Shown here: piece after piece, positions 27,296 to 35,379 of the stretch | Position numbering within the stretch: the stretch's first letter is position 1 | Layout of the letters: each line of letters starts with the position of its first letter | Source of the DNA: Selenomonas sp. AB3002 | GTDB taxonomy: Bacteria; Bacillota; Negativicutes; Selenomonadales; Selenomonadaceae | DNA length: 64,000 nt | Assembly: GCF_000702545.1 (NCBI RefSeq) | Contig: NZ_JNIO01000008.1 | Span: 1,674,001-1,738,000, forward strand | Reading direction: 5' to 3' | The notes under the pieces: model-generated | The model's input: the letters and a program-made list of their open reading frames with translations, nothing else | Databases searched by the model: none | Told to the model about the DNA's origin: nothing | Made by a program: the position numbers and the translations under genes

Positions 27296-28261
27296 TTACG
27301 CCAGCACGCGGGACAGGCGCACAAGCTCAGGGTCAAGGGTCTTGGTGTTGTTGACAGCATCGAAGAGGTTGACACCTACTACCTTGCCCTCGTTGAAGCC
27401 GAAGACCAGGTTGGTAGCACCGGAGATGATGGCCAGAGCAGCTTTCTCGCCCAGCATGGAGGCCTTCATGCGGTCCTCCACCGTAGGAGAGCCCCCACGC
27501 TGGATATGGCCCAGCACAGAGACACGGGTGTCGATGCCCGTCTTCTCCTCAACCACCTTGCCCAGGCCCACACCGGAGCCTGCGCCCTCCGCGATGACGA
27601 TGATGCTGTAGCGCTTGCCTGCATCGTACATGGCCTTGAGCTCATGGCACATCTCATCCAGGTCGTACTTCACCTCAGGCACCAGCACATACTCGGCGCC
27701 GCCGGCGATGCCTGCCATCATGGCCAGCCAGCCGGAGTTGCGGCCCATGACCTCTACCACCATGATGCGGCGGTGAGCAGAAGCCGTGTCGCGGAGCTTG
27801 TTGATGGCATCCACGATGGTGTTGGCAGCAGTGTCGCAGCCGATGGTGTAGTCCATGCCCCAGACATCGTTGTCGATGGTGCCCGGCAGGCCTACGATGG
27901 GAATGCCCGTTTCCTTGGACAGGAGAGAGCCGCCGGTGAGACTGCCGTCACCGCCGATGATGACCAGGCCCTCAATGCCGTGCTTCATCAGGTTGTCAAA
28001 GCCCTTCTTGCGGCCCTCGGGAGTCTTGAACTCCATGGAACGGGCAGTGCCCAGGAAGGTACCGCCACGCTGGATCATGTCGCTGACGCTGCGGCTGTCC
28101 AGCTCCACGATTTCATCGTCCAGCATGCCCTGATAGCCGTTATAGATGCCGTAGACACCCACGCCCTCGCTGAGAGCAGTGCGGACCACAGCGCGGGCAG
28201 CAGCATTCATGCCCGGGCTGTCACCGCCAGAAGTCATTACGGCAATCGCTTTCTTGATCAT
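27296..28261 (-). CDS. pfkA: 6-phosphofructokinase
   Basis: The 321-residue enzyme phosphorylates fructose-6-phosphate with ATP in glycolysis. It shows TSGGDSPGMNAA (ATP loop), GGTFLGTAR, VIIGGDGSLTG, GLPGTIDNDVWGMDYTIG (catalytic TIDND) and HIQRGGSPTVEDR, as in the bacterial allosteric enzyme, and its length matches E. coli PfkA. The start MIKKAIAVM at 28261 is chosen because GGAGAG lies 9 bases before it; an ATG at 28270 has none. It follows the PTS operon but has its own promoter, and is flanked downstream by a palindromic repeat. Confidence 0.97.
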   Translation of the reverse strand: MIKKAIAVMTSGGDSPGMNAAARAVVRTALSEGVGVYGIYNGYQGMLDDEIVELDSRSVSDMIQRGGTFLGTARSMEFKTPEGRKKGFDNLMKHGIEGLVIIGGDGSLTGGSLLSKETGIPIVGLPGTIDNDVWGMDYTIGCDTAANTIVDAINKLRDTASAHRRIMVVEVMGRNSGWLAMMAGIAGGAEYVLVPEVKYDLDEMCHELKAMYDAGKRYSIIVIAEGAGSGVGLGKVVEEKTGIDTRVSVLGHIQRGGSPTVEDRMKASMLGEKAALAIISGATNLVFGFNEGKVVGVNLFDAVNNTKTLDPELVRLSRVLA

Positions 28262-28326
28262 TTGAAACATCTCTCCCTATATTATAGAAACTGATTGATT
28301 GGTTGCTGTTTCTTTCCCTTGCCTCT

Positions 28327-28355
28327 ATTTTACAAAAACAGACAGGAAATGTAAA
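28327..28355 (-). promoter_or_regulatory. predicted sigma-70 promoter of pfkA
   Basis: On the minus strand TTTACA and TAAAAT are separated by exactly 17 bases, about 65 bases before the pfkA start. It is one of the clearest housekeeping-type promoters in the window. Confidence 0.65.
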
Positions 28356-28391
28356 TGCCTAAATGGGCAAACCCACGTGCGAAGTCTACAT

Positions 28392-28420
28392 TAAAAGAGC
28401 GGCAGGCATTCGCCCGCCGC
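28392..28420 (-). terminator. terminator of the PTS operon
   Basis: On the minus strand GCGGCGGGC and GCCTGCCGC pair around GAAT, followed by TCTTTTAA. It lies 40 bases after the IID stop and separates the operon from pfkA. Confidence 0.75.
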
Positions 28421-28459
28421 CCATAAAATCCCTTCCGGATATTCTGTTTTATGCCAGAA

Positions 28460-29284
28460 TTACTTCACGTTCATGATGCCCAGAGCGAAGCAGATGATAC
28501 CCAGAGCGAAGAGACCGAAGATGATCCAGATAGCGTTGACCTTCTTCTTGAGAAGACCCATGCACATGAAGGTCAGGAGCAGGGGAACGAGGCCAGGCAT
28601 CAGGCTGTCCAGGATGCCCTGAACAGTGGTGACCACGTGCTCGCCCTTGGCGTTGGTGATTTCGGAAACCACGATGGGGATGTTGACGCTGGTCCATTTG
28701 TTGACCAGTGCGCCCATGACGAAGAGGCCCAGGATGGAAGCACCCTCAGTGAGCTTCTGCAGCTTGTTGCCAGCCACGTCCTGCACGATATCGGTACCCT
28801 TGGAATAGCCGTAGCTGATGCCGTACCAACGAACCAGCAGGCGGACCAGGTTGAAGAGCACGAAGAAGATGATAGGACCGAGGAGGCTGCCGCTCATAGC
28901 GATGGAAGCACCGAGAGCTGCAGTGATAGGACGGAGAGTACCCCAGAAAATCGGGTCGCCCACGCCGGCCAGAGGGCCCATCATACCGACTTTGATACCG
29001 TTGATAACGCCGTCGGGAATGTCAGCACCGTTGGCCTTCTTCTCCTCCATAGCGGCGGTGATGCCGATGATGGGAGCAGTTACGAAAGGCTGGGTGTTAT
29101 AGAACTCCAGGTGGCGCTTCAGAGCCTGCTTGAGTTCCTCGCCCTCATAGAGGCGCTTCAGGATGGGGACCATGCCGAAGCAGTATCCCAGACCCTGCAT
29201 ACGTTCCATGTTCCAGGAAGCCTGCAGGAAGTTAGAGCGGACAAAAGCCCAGAAAAAATCAGACTTAGTAAGTTTCTTTTCCAT
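28460..29284 (-). CDS. PTS mannose/fructose/sorbose family IID component
   Basis: The 274-residue product is the IID subunit of a mannose-class permease. It has the family N-terminus KKLTKSDFFWAFVRSNFLQASWNMERMQGLGYCFGMVP and the glycine-rich PLAGVGDPIFWGTLRPI segment, then membrane segments including the C-terminal ALGIICFALGIM. With IIC it forms the membrane channel that admits sugar for phosphorylation by IIB. GGGGAGG precedes the ATG. It starts 19 bases after IIC ends and closes the operon. Confidence 0.95.
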   Translation of the reverse strand: MEKKLTKSDFFWAFVRSNFLQASWNMERMQGLGYCFGMVPILKRLYEGEELKQALKRHLEFYNTQPFVTAPIIGITAAMEEKKANGADIPDGVINGIKVGMMGPLAGVGDPIFWGTLRPITAALGASIAMSGSLLGPIIFFVLFNLVRLLVRWYGISYGYSKGTDIVQDVAGNKLQKLTEGASILGLFVMGALVNKWTSVNIPIVVSEITNAKGEHVVTTVQGILDSLMPGLVPLLLTFMCMGLLKKKVNAIWIIFGLFALGIICFALGIMNVK

Positions 29285-29302
29285 TATCTTCCTACCTCCC
29301 CA

Positions 29303-30109
29303 TTAATCAAGTTCGTCGTCCATGTCGCTGGCAGATGCAGCAGCAGCGGCAGCAGGTGCAGCTTCCACAGCCTGATACTTAGGATTGAGCTGGATGTAGA
29401 CGATAGCAGCCACGAGGCCGATAACGCCGAGAGCAACCAGGTTGAAATCCGTGAAAGCAGCGACAACGAAACCGAGGAAGAAGAAAGGCATGAGGTAATC
29501 TGCGCCCATCATGTTGATGACCATTGCATAACCTACGACCACGATGAAGCCGGAAGCAACCTGCAGACCGCCGGTGATGACCGGGGGAAGAGCTGCCAGC
29601 ATGCTCTGGACAGCATCAGTGCCGACAGTCATAGCAACGATGACAGCGGGAACGCCAACGCGGAGGCCCTGGAAGACCAGAGCGAGATAATGGCAGAGGT
29701 CGATGCCGAAGGTAGAGCCCTTCTCAGCATAGCCGTCAGCCCAGTGCTGGAAGACCACGGATACAGTCTTACAAATGATAGCCAGAACCTGGCCAGCAGC
29801 AGCGATAGGCATAGCGATAGCGATACCGGTGGAGATGTCCTGATGACCAGCCACAACCAGGATGGTAGAAATGACAGAAGCCAGAGCTGCGTCAGGAGCG
29901 ATAGCTGCGCCGATGTTCATCCAGCCCAGAGCCATCATCTCAAGGGTACCACCGATGATAATACCTGAAGTCATGTCACCAAGGATAAGACCGGTTGCCG
30001 TGCAGGCAATCAAGGGGCGGTGAGTCTGGAATTCATCCAAGCAGCTGCCCATACCGGCAATGGTTGCGAAGATGAAAACTAGAAGAATTTGGATTCCACT
30101 GATTTCCAT
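29303..30109 (-). CDS. PTS mannose/fructose/sorbose family IIC component
   Basis: The 268-residue product has the mannose-class IIC pattern (FATIAGMGSCLDEFQTHRPLIACTATGLILGDMTSGIIIGGTLEMMALGWMNIGAA) and about six to eight membrane segments. An alanine-rich acidic tail (AAAAAASASDMDDELD) extends the C-terminus. Start context is GGAGGGAAAACACA-ATG. A 268-base gap that contains repeat DNA separates it from the IIB gene, unusual within a PTS operon whose other members touch. Confidence 0.95.
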   Translation of the reverse strand: MEISGIQILLVFIFATIAGMGSCLDEFQTHRPLIACTATGLILGDMTSGIIIGGTLEMMALGWMNIGAAIAPDAALASVISTILVVAGHQDISTGIAIAMPIAAAGQVLAIICKTVSVVFQHWADGYAEKGSTFGIDLCHYLALVFQGLRVGVPAVIVAMTVGTDAVQSMLAALPPVITGGLQVASGFIVVVGYAMVINMMGADYLMPFFFLGFVVAAFTDFNLVALGVIGLVAAIVYIQLNPKYQAVEAAPAAAAAASASDMDDELD

Positions 30110-30195
30110 TGTGTTTTCCCTCCATTGATTCTCTTACATTATATATAACTTCCCATATTTCAAGAGACTATGTCTCTCAGAAACCTTGCTAATTC

Positions 30196-30262
30196 GCTCA
30201 CATCTGACGTTATGTCAACGCTACGCTTTTGACACAATATCAGCTGCTCGCTTGCGTTAGCA
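30196..30262. repeat. partial relative of the 41.5 kb palindrome
   Basis: It contains TTATGTCAACGC and TGACACAATATCAGC, closely similar to the conserved arm ends of the element at 41541-41746. It lies inside the IIB-IIC gap, next to copy 2 of the other dispersed element. Confidence 0.5.
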
Positions 30263-30270
30263 CTACCTTG

Positions 30271-30366
30271 CAAGTGAGGGGCGCAGGCACAGCATAAGCG
30301 AAACGCGTGAAATATTTCCGAAGGAAAAATTTCAAGTGAAGCGTTGCTGCGCCTGTGGCCCGAACG
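30271..30366. repeat. dispersed palindromic element, copy 2
   Basis: It is the inverted counterpart of the element at 27193-27287. It is inserted in the gap directly after the IIB stop, so it is transcribed within the PTS mRNA and can fold into a long hairpin between IIB and IIC. Confidence 0.7.
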
Positions 30367-30377
30367 ACTCGCCAGGC

Positions 30378-30854
30378 TTACTTCAGCACATCCATCAGCA
30401 TAACCTTGGAATCCGTATCAACCTTGCGGATCTCAAGCTCGATGCCCTTCTCGTTGAGCTTCTTGAAAGCTTCGATGTCCTTGTCATCCACGGAGACAGC
30501 GCCAGTGATCTGGTGCTTGCCTTCCTTGAAGCTCATGCCGCCGATGTTGACGCTCTTGATGTCAACGCCATGCTCAACCATGTAGAGAACGCTGGTGGGG
30601 TTGGTGAAGAGCAGCAGGCACTTCTCGTTCTCATACTTGGGGTTGTTGTAAACGCGTACAGCCTTCTCCAGGTCAACCACGTGGCTCTTGATGCCTGCAG
30701 GAGCAACCTGCTTCAGGAGAGTTGCGCGGATGGTGTCCTTGGCAACGTCATCATCGCAGACGATGATGCGGCTGCAGCCGGTAACCTTGGACCAGACAGT
30801 TGCCACCTGACCATGGATAAGACGGTCATCAATGCGTGCAAGTACGATATTCAT
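30378..30854 (-). CDS. PTS mannose/fructose/sorbose family IIB component
   Basis: The 158-residue cytoplasmic product carries the phosphorylatable histidine in ARIDDRLIHGQVATVW (His14), the signature of the mannose-class IIB, and the usual IIB fold text (IIVCDDDVAKDTIRATLLKQVAPAG). It accepts phosphate from IIA and passes it to the incoming sugar. It begins 3 bases after the IIA stop with GAGGAGG upstream. Length is normal for a separate IIB. Confidence 0.95.
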   Translation of the reverse strand: MNIVLARIDDRLIHGQVATVWSKVTGCSRIIVCDDDVAKDTIRATLLKQVAPAGIKSHVVDLEKAVRVYNNPKYENEKCLLLFTNPTSVLYMVEHGVDIKSVNIGGMSFKEGKHQITGAVSVDDKDIEAFKKLNEKGIELEIRKVDTDSKVMLMDVLK

Positions 30855-30856
30855 GA

Positions 30857-31288
30857 TTAAAGTTCCTCCTCGTCATCATCGGAAATAGAGCTGGCATGGA
30901 AAGTCTGGGTGCCGTTCTTGCCGGCATCCACAGCCTTCTGCATGAGATCCTTGATATCAGAACCATCATCCATGAGCTGAGCACTGCACATCTCGATGAG
31001 CATGGGCAGGTTCACGCCAGTGACGATGCCATAGTTTTCGTTGCTGATTACCAGACGGCAAGCTGCATTGTAGGGGCTGCCACCGAACAGGTCGTTCAGG
31101 AAGAGCACTCCGCCATCGCAGTCAAGCTCCTTGATAGCAGCTTCATACTTGGTCACCACATCATCGGGGCCCTCACCGGGGATAAGGGTCACGGCGCGAA
31201 CGTTCTTCTGCTCGCCGCAAATCATCTCGCAAGACTTAACCAGTTCCTGAGCGAAAATGCCGTGGGTACCAACAATGATTCCAAACAT
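30857..31288 (-). CDS. PTS mannose/fructose/sorbose family IIA component
   Basis: The 143-residue product has the EIIA-Man fold with active-site His9 in VGTHGIFAQELVKS and the LNDLFGGSPYNAA loop. It receives phosphate from HPr. The start at 31288 has AAGGAGGT 6 bases upstream; the frame runs further but without a ribosome site. It ends with an acidic SSISDDDEEEL tail. It is the first gene of the operon, under the sigma-54 promoter 90 bases upstream. Confidence 0.95.
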   Translation of the reverse strand: MFGIIVGTHGIFAQELVKSCEMICGEQKNVRAVTLIPGEGPDDVVTKYEAAIKELDCDGGVLFLNDLFGGSPYNAACRLVISNENYGIVTGVNLPMLIEMCSAQLMDDGSDIKDLMQKAVDAGKNGTQTFHASSISDDDEEEL

Positions 31289-31378
31289 TTTGTTACCTCC
31301 TTGAAATAAACACAAAACCTACATCATTGAATGAATATGATTGCTTTTGGCCTTTTTTTGCCTTACGCCCTTATATAT

Positions 31379-31394
31379 TGCAAGCAGCGTGCCA
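31379..31394 (-). promoter_or_regulatory. sigma-54 (-24/-12) promoter of the PTS operon
   Basis: On the minus strand the sequence TGGCACGCTGCTTGCA agrees with the sigma-54 consensus TGGCAC-N5-TTGCA. It lies about 90 bases before the IIA start and opposite a LevR-type activator gene, the expected regulator of such promoters. Confidence 0.9.
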
Positions 31395-31419
31395 ACTTTG
31401 TGTATTAAACGAAAAAAGT

Positions 31420-31441
31420 CTGTAAAGCCTTGAATTTACAG
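31420..31441. promoter_or_regulatory. dyad, candidate upstream activator site
   Basis: CTGTAAA and TTTACAG form a perfect 7-base inverted repeat with an 8-base spacer, 26-47 bases upstream of the sigma-54 promoter. LevR-type activators bind inverted repeats upstream of -24/-12 promoters, so this is a candidate binding site. Confidence 0.5.
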
Positions 31442-31487
31442 ATTCTTTTCATGCTTCAAAAACCGCCGTCAATACAGTAATTTCGTT

Positions 31488-31541
31488 TTTGATACACTTT
31501 GATACTAAAAAAAGCTCTTTTGATACGCTCTTTTTTGTATC
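31488..31541. promoter_or_regulatory. cluster of TTTGATAC motifs upstream of the PTS promoter
   Basis: Three direct copies of TTTGATAC (31488, 31498, 31519) and an inverted GTATC (31537) sit within 54 bases, about 95-160 bases upstream of the sigma-54 promoter. The first two copies are one helical turn apart. They may be additional activator sites. Confidence 0.4.
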
Positions 31542-31549
31542 GCAATAAA

Positions 31550-31588
31550 AAAATACACTATGACATTTGTCATGGCATAGTGTATTTT
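31550..31588 (-). terminator. terminator of the levR-type gene
   Basis: AAAATACACTATG and CATAGTGTATTTT form a perfect stem with inner CAT/ATG pairs, and a T-run follows on the minus strand. It separates the regulator gene from the PTS control region. Confidence 0.85.
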
Positions 31589-31633
31589 CTGTATCATATT
31601 TTCGCCTTATCAGCCTCATTTATGCATCTTATC

Positions 31634-34432
31634 CTAGAGCATATTGGCCATAAAGTAATACTCATCCTCGGAGAAATGCAGTTTCAGGCTGTCCTCGAAC
31701 ACTTTTGCGGCCTTTTTTACCGCTGCCAATTTTACTGTATCAACCTTGCCCTTATCTTCCTTATACTCAAGAGGCGTGCGGGTAACGATACGCTCCAGGG
31801 CACAGCCACAGTGTACAAGGAGGCGGATACGCAGGGGATTGGACAGATGGAGCTTCAGGTCCGCTTCTATCTGCCGGTCAAACTCAAGCAGGACACCCAT
31901 GACCTTGGCAGGATTTAAATAGGTAAGGAACTTCTGCAAGGATTCCTCGCAGAGCTTCTGCACCACCATATTGCTCTTTTCCTCGGGCACCATGGCAATC
32001 TCAGAGCCCAGCACCAGTTCCGTCAGCATTTTCTCCCCGCTGCCATCTATGAGCTGCTCCAGAGGTATGAAGGGGATAGGCGCAACAGGCTTCTTCATGC
32101 CCACAGAGGCGATGATGTGATACTCTTTGGCCAGATTTTCCAGATGTTCATCCAGTTTCACCAGTCCCACAGGCAGGACTTCGATGGCCCGGCCCGCATG
32201 ATGCAGGATATCTTCCACCAGCGCCTTCAGCTTCATGGCCGCCCCCTGCCCCGTACTGCAGATTGTGACAATGGCCTCGGGCTTGCCATCCACCTCCCGG
32301 CGCTGGCCGCCTGCATCCACGCTGTCATATCCCTTGAAACTGCGCAAAGACTCATAGATGCTGTCAAGATCCATGCCGGCGATATCCACCTTGCGCATGG
32401 CCTCCAGTATCAAAGGGGTTGATACCATATCGAGAGTGCGCACGGGAATCTTCAGCCGCTCGGAAATAATGGAGCCGATATTGCAGAGAGACCCCATATC
32501 CGCCAGGATCAGCACCCCCCGGCGGCAGTCCATGGCCCGCAGCATGGCAGTCATCTGCTCCAGTATCTGCTGGGGGCCCGTCTCCAGGGGCATGTCCACC
32601 GCAATGATATTAGTATCGGCAGAGCTGAAGAGCTTCTGGGCCACCTCCACCATGGAGCTGGCGGTGCTGGTGCCATGGGTAGCCACGATGATGGAAACCC
32701 TGTCGCTGAGGTCATCATCCTCCGCCGATTCCAGCAGCAGGGCGATATACTCTATCTCCACCCGGGGCACTTTCAGGAAATAATGGCTCTCGATTTTTTC
32801 TCCTATCTCCATAGCCACCTGCAGGCACAGGGAATCCTGGGGCACCGCCCCCTCGATTTCCGTGGTATAGGGAATAGCCTCCTTGGCCTTGATGCGCTTG
32901 AGGAAGGCCGAAAGATGCAGGCTGAAGGCGTAGAGGAAGCGGTCACGGTAGCTGCGATTCATGCGCTTCTGCACGAAGAGGGCAATCTGCTCCGCAAAGT
33001 CCACCAGGGAAGCGTCCACAATCTTCAGCAGGCGCTCCCGGGTGGTCATATTGACGGAATGCTTCTTATTATACAGTTCCTTCACATAGACATTCACGTC
33101 CGTAGCCACAATCTGCTTGATAAGGTCGGCGCTGATGCCCTCGTTCCGCAGCAGGGCCACCTTGTCCTCCACCACCTGATACAGATTGAAGGAGGCCGGC
33201 CCCTGCTCCTCGTCTGCGGCAGCCTTCTTGCCCCCTGCCGGGGAAATCACCAGGGGCTCGGCTATATACTGGGCCAGCTCTGCCAAAGCCTGGCGGTTGG
33301 AGGACAGGGTCAAAAGACCGTCCTTCACCCCCTCCGGCAGCATCTTGAAATCCACCTCGATGAAATCCGGGTTATCAATGCCATTTAGGAAGGCCTGGGC
33401 GCAGAGCAGCTTGATATTGGACTTCAGCTGTCCCACGTTGCCGCTGCCGATGCTGCCGATCAGGGCCTTCACCGACTCCACGGTAATGCGCACGGGCTTC
33501 TTCACCCGCTGGGCCTCCTCCCGGAAGAGCAGCTTGATGATGTCGATTTTCTCCGACAGGCTGCGCTCAGACAGGGGCTTTATTTTAATTATGTTGGGAA
33601 TGCGCCGCACAAAGGTCTTGGTGAGGGCAGAATCCGGGTCCTCAGTAGTGGCGCCGATAATCAACACTTTGGCCCTGCGGGAACGGGTGGTTTCGCCCAA
33701 TCTGTTGAAAGTGCCCGTATCCATGAAGTAGAATATCATCTCCTGGCCCTCGGGAGGCAGGCGGTGAATCTCGTCCAGGAACAGGACGCCACCGTCCGCT
33801 TCTTCCACCAGTCCAGCCTTGTCCTTGTCCGCCCCGGTGAAAGCCCCTTTCTGGTGCCCGAACACATGGGAAATGAGCAGCTGGGGATTGTTATAGTAAT
33901 CGGCGCAGTTGAAGGTCACGAATGGAGCTTCCTCGGAGAAGCGGTGCATGGCCTTGCCATAGGCAAACATCATGTGGGCAAAGAGGGTCTTGCCCACGCC
34001 GGTCTGGCCCACAATCAAAGTGTGCAGTCCGTCAGGTGGATAGAGGATAGCCGCCTTGGCCTGCTCCACCTGCTTGGAGAGGCTGCGCTCCGCCCCAATC
34101 AGCCGGGCAAAGGGATTGGCCTCCTCCTCTGCTGCCTCAGGGCTCTGGCATTCGGACACATCAAGATACTGGCAGGGCCCCTCCCCCAGCTCCGTCCCCA
34201 GGATTTCCTCCAGGGCAGCCTTGTCAAAATACTTCACCGGCCGCCCCCGGAACTTTACAATCCTGTCCAGACGGTGCAATTCATTGAGCTCCTTGGAAAC
34301 ATTATTGCGCAGGATGCCCAGGGCATCAGCTATCTCCTGGGCATCCAGGCCGATAGCCCCCTGCAGCTCCTCCTTCTTCTGGCTCAGTGAATACTCCCGT
34401 ATATACTCATATATCTTCTCGCTGCGTTTCAA
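31634..34432 (-). CDS. LevR/ManR-type sigma-54 activator with PRD and PTS domains
   Basis: The 932-residue product starts with a winged-helix DNA-reader (residues about 1-75), then an AAA+ domain (about 110-345) with GQTGVGKT Walker A, the sigma-54 contact loop GAFTGA (196-201) and Walker B VLFLDE. A PRD follows (about 440-555), then an EIIA-Man-like domain (VSIIVATHGTSTASS), an EIIB-Gat-like segment (IVTICSTGQGAA) and a second PRD at the C-terminus. It should activate the adjacent PTS operon under control of PTS phosphorylation. The start is TTG. It follows the alkD-like gene by 4 bases, so the two may share a transcript. Confidence 0.94.
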   Translation of the reverse strand: MKRSEKIYEYIREYSLSQKKEELQGAIGLDAQEIADALGILRNNVSKELNELHRLDRIVKFRGRPVKYFDKAALEEILGTELGEGPCQYLDVSECQSPEAAEEEANPFARLIGAERSLSKQVEQAKAAILYPPDGLHTLIVGQTGVGKTLFAHMMFAYGKAMHRFSEEAPFVTFNCADYYNNPQLLISHVFGHQKGAFTGADKDKAGLVEEADGGVLFLDEIHRLPPEGQEMIFYFMDTGTFNRLGETTRSRRAKVLIIGATTEDPDSALTKTFVRRIPNIIKIKPLSERSLSEKIDIIKLLFREEAQRVKKPVRITVESVKALIGSIGSGNVGQLKSNIKLLCAQAFLNGIDNPDFIEVDFKMLPEGVKDGLLTLSSNRQALAELAQYIAEPLVISPAGGKKAAADEEQGPASFNLYQVVEDKVALLRNEGISADLIKQIVATDVNVYVKELYNKKHSVNMTTRERLLKIVDASLVDFAEQIALFVQKRMNRSYRDRFLYAFSLHLSAFLKRIKAKEAIPYTTEIEGAVPQDSLCLQVAMEIGEKIESHYFLKVPRVEIEYIALLLESAEDDDLSDRVSIIVATHGTSTASSMVEVAQKLFSSADTNIIAVDMPLETGPQQILEQMTAMLRAMDCRRGVLILADMGSLCNIGSIISERLKIPVRTLDMVSTPLILEAMRKVDIAGMDLDSIYESLRSFKGYDSVDAGGQRREVDGKPEAIVTICSTGQGAAMKLKALVEDILHHAGRAIEVLPVGLVKLDEHLENLAKEYHIIASVGMKKPVAPIPFIPLEQLIDGSGEKMLTELVLGSEIAMVPEEKSNMVVQKLCEESLQKFLTYLNPAKVMGVLLEFDRQIEADLKLHLSNPLRIRLLVHCGCALERIVTRTPLEYKEDKGKVDTVKLAAVKKAAKVFEDSLKLHFSEDEYYFMANML

Positions 34433-34436
34433 AATC

Positions 34437-35120
34437 TCACCCTTTTCTTATCTTCAATCCCCGCAGATACTCCTTGTGCTCCACGCTGACCCGCCTGCTC
34501 TCGATGGCTTTCTGGATAGCTTTGTTATGCGTCCATGGAGCCAGACGCTTTTCCTCTATGAAAGGCAGGGCCGCTTCGTACTGCTTGGCCAGGGCTGTGG
34601 CGAAGTACCAGGCTGTCATCATGTTGATGTAATATTCCTCAGAGCGCAAATCTGCTGCCAGGGAAAGATATTCCTCGTCAAAATCCTCATCCAGGAAATG
34701 CTGCATGAGCATGCCTATGGCAAAGCGGACGGTATATGTTTCTGGGGAGACCAGCCAGTTCCTTATCTCCCCTAAGAGTTCCCGCCTGTGCGTCTTGAAA
34801 ACCTTGGGAGACATCTGGTCGCAGGTAGCCCAGTTGTCCACATAGGGCAGGAATTCCTTCAGACGCGCCATGCACTCCCCATAGTCCTTGATATTGGAAA
34901 CAATGAAGGCATGCAGCTGGTTCTCATCGTAATATGCATGAGGCAGTCCGGCAAGAAAATCTTCCATGCCGCCCTCCCTCATGATCTCCTTAGCCAGCTG
35001 CCGCAAAGCAGGAGTCCTCACACCGATGATCCGCTCCAAAGGCACCGTAGGAACCAGCTTGCTGTGAAAATCCCGATACCCTGTATCCTGCAAGGCAAAC
35101 AGCCTCTCACGTATATCCAT
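34437..35120 (-). CDS. AlkD-like DNA alkylation repair protein
   Basis: The 227-residue product belongs to the HEAT-repeat AlkD/COG4912 group of DNA glycosylase-like proteins. It shows GVRTPALRQLAKEI, YVDNWATCDQMSPK (catalytic-type Asp), LLGEIRNWLVSPETYTVRFAIGML and YYINMMTAWYFATALAKQY. It would remove alkylated bases such as 7-methylguanine. The start at 35120 is chosen because the longer frame runs back through the tRNA-Ser gene, which cannot be coding. It precedes the PTS regulator by a few bases. Confidence 0.85.
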   Translation of the reverse strand: MDIRERLFALQDTGYRDFHSKLVPTVPLERIIGVRTPALRQLAKEIMREGGMEDFLAGLPHAYYDENQLHAFIVSNIKDYGECMARLKEFLPYVDNWATCDQMSPKVFKTHRRELLGEIRNWLVSPETYTVRFAIGMLMQHFLDEDFDEEYLSLAADLRSEEYYINMMTAWYFATALAKQYEAALPFIEEKRLAPWTHNKAIQKAIESRRVSVEHKEYLRGLKIRKG

Positions 35121-35190
35121 AGCCCACACCTCGCCATCAGTATCAATACCTTTGATACTGATATTAAGTGGTTGGAGTTTGACTGTCAAG

Positions 35191-35219
35191 AAAAAGCCCT
35201 GCGGAATCCGCAGGGCTTT
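35191..35219 (-). terminator. terminator of tRNA-Ser
   Basis: AAAGCCCTGCGG and CCGCAGGGCTTT pair around a short loop and are followed by TTTTTC on the minus strand, 9 bases after the tRNA 3' end. Confidence 0.85.
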
Positions 35220-35227
35220 GATTTCAA

Positions 35228-35316
35228 TGGCAGAGAGGGTGGGATTCGAACCCACGAGGGCTGTTAACCCTATCGCATTTCGAGTGCGACACCTTCGACC
35301 ACTCGGACACCTCTCC
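35228..35316 (-). tRNA. tRNA-Ser (anticodon CGA)
   Basis: The minus-strand sequence folds as a class II tRNA. It has acceptor GGAGAGG/CCTCTCT, a D arm, an anticodon stem TCGCA/TGCGA with loop CTCGAAA (anticodon CGA, reading UCG), a long variable arm TAGGGTTAACAGCCCTC and T arm GTGGGTTCGAATCCCAC. The terminal CCA is encoded. The long variable arm is diagnostic of serine (or leucine/tyrosine), and the anticodon fixes serine. Confidence 0.95.
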
Positions 35317-35379
35317 AGTTTATTGCACAAGGCAACACATATATTTTACCACATCAGTATGACTTTTGTAAAGAAGCGG

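Noticed and set aside
28451-29968. A 505-codon plus-strand frame opposite the PTS IIC and IID genes
   Set aside because: Histidine- and aspartate-rich, no recognisable domain, and it crosses two well-supported genes.
35121-35330. Extended N-terminus of the AlkD-like protein
   Set aside because: The extension would translate through the tRNA-Ser gene and its terminator.
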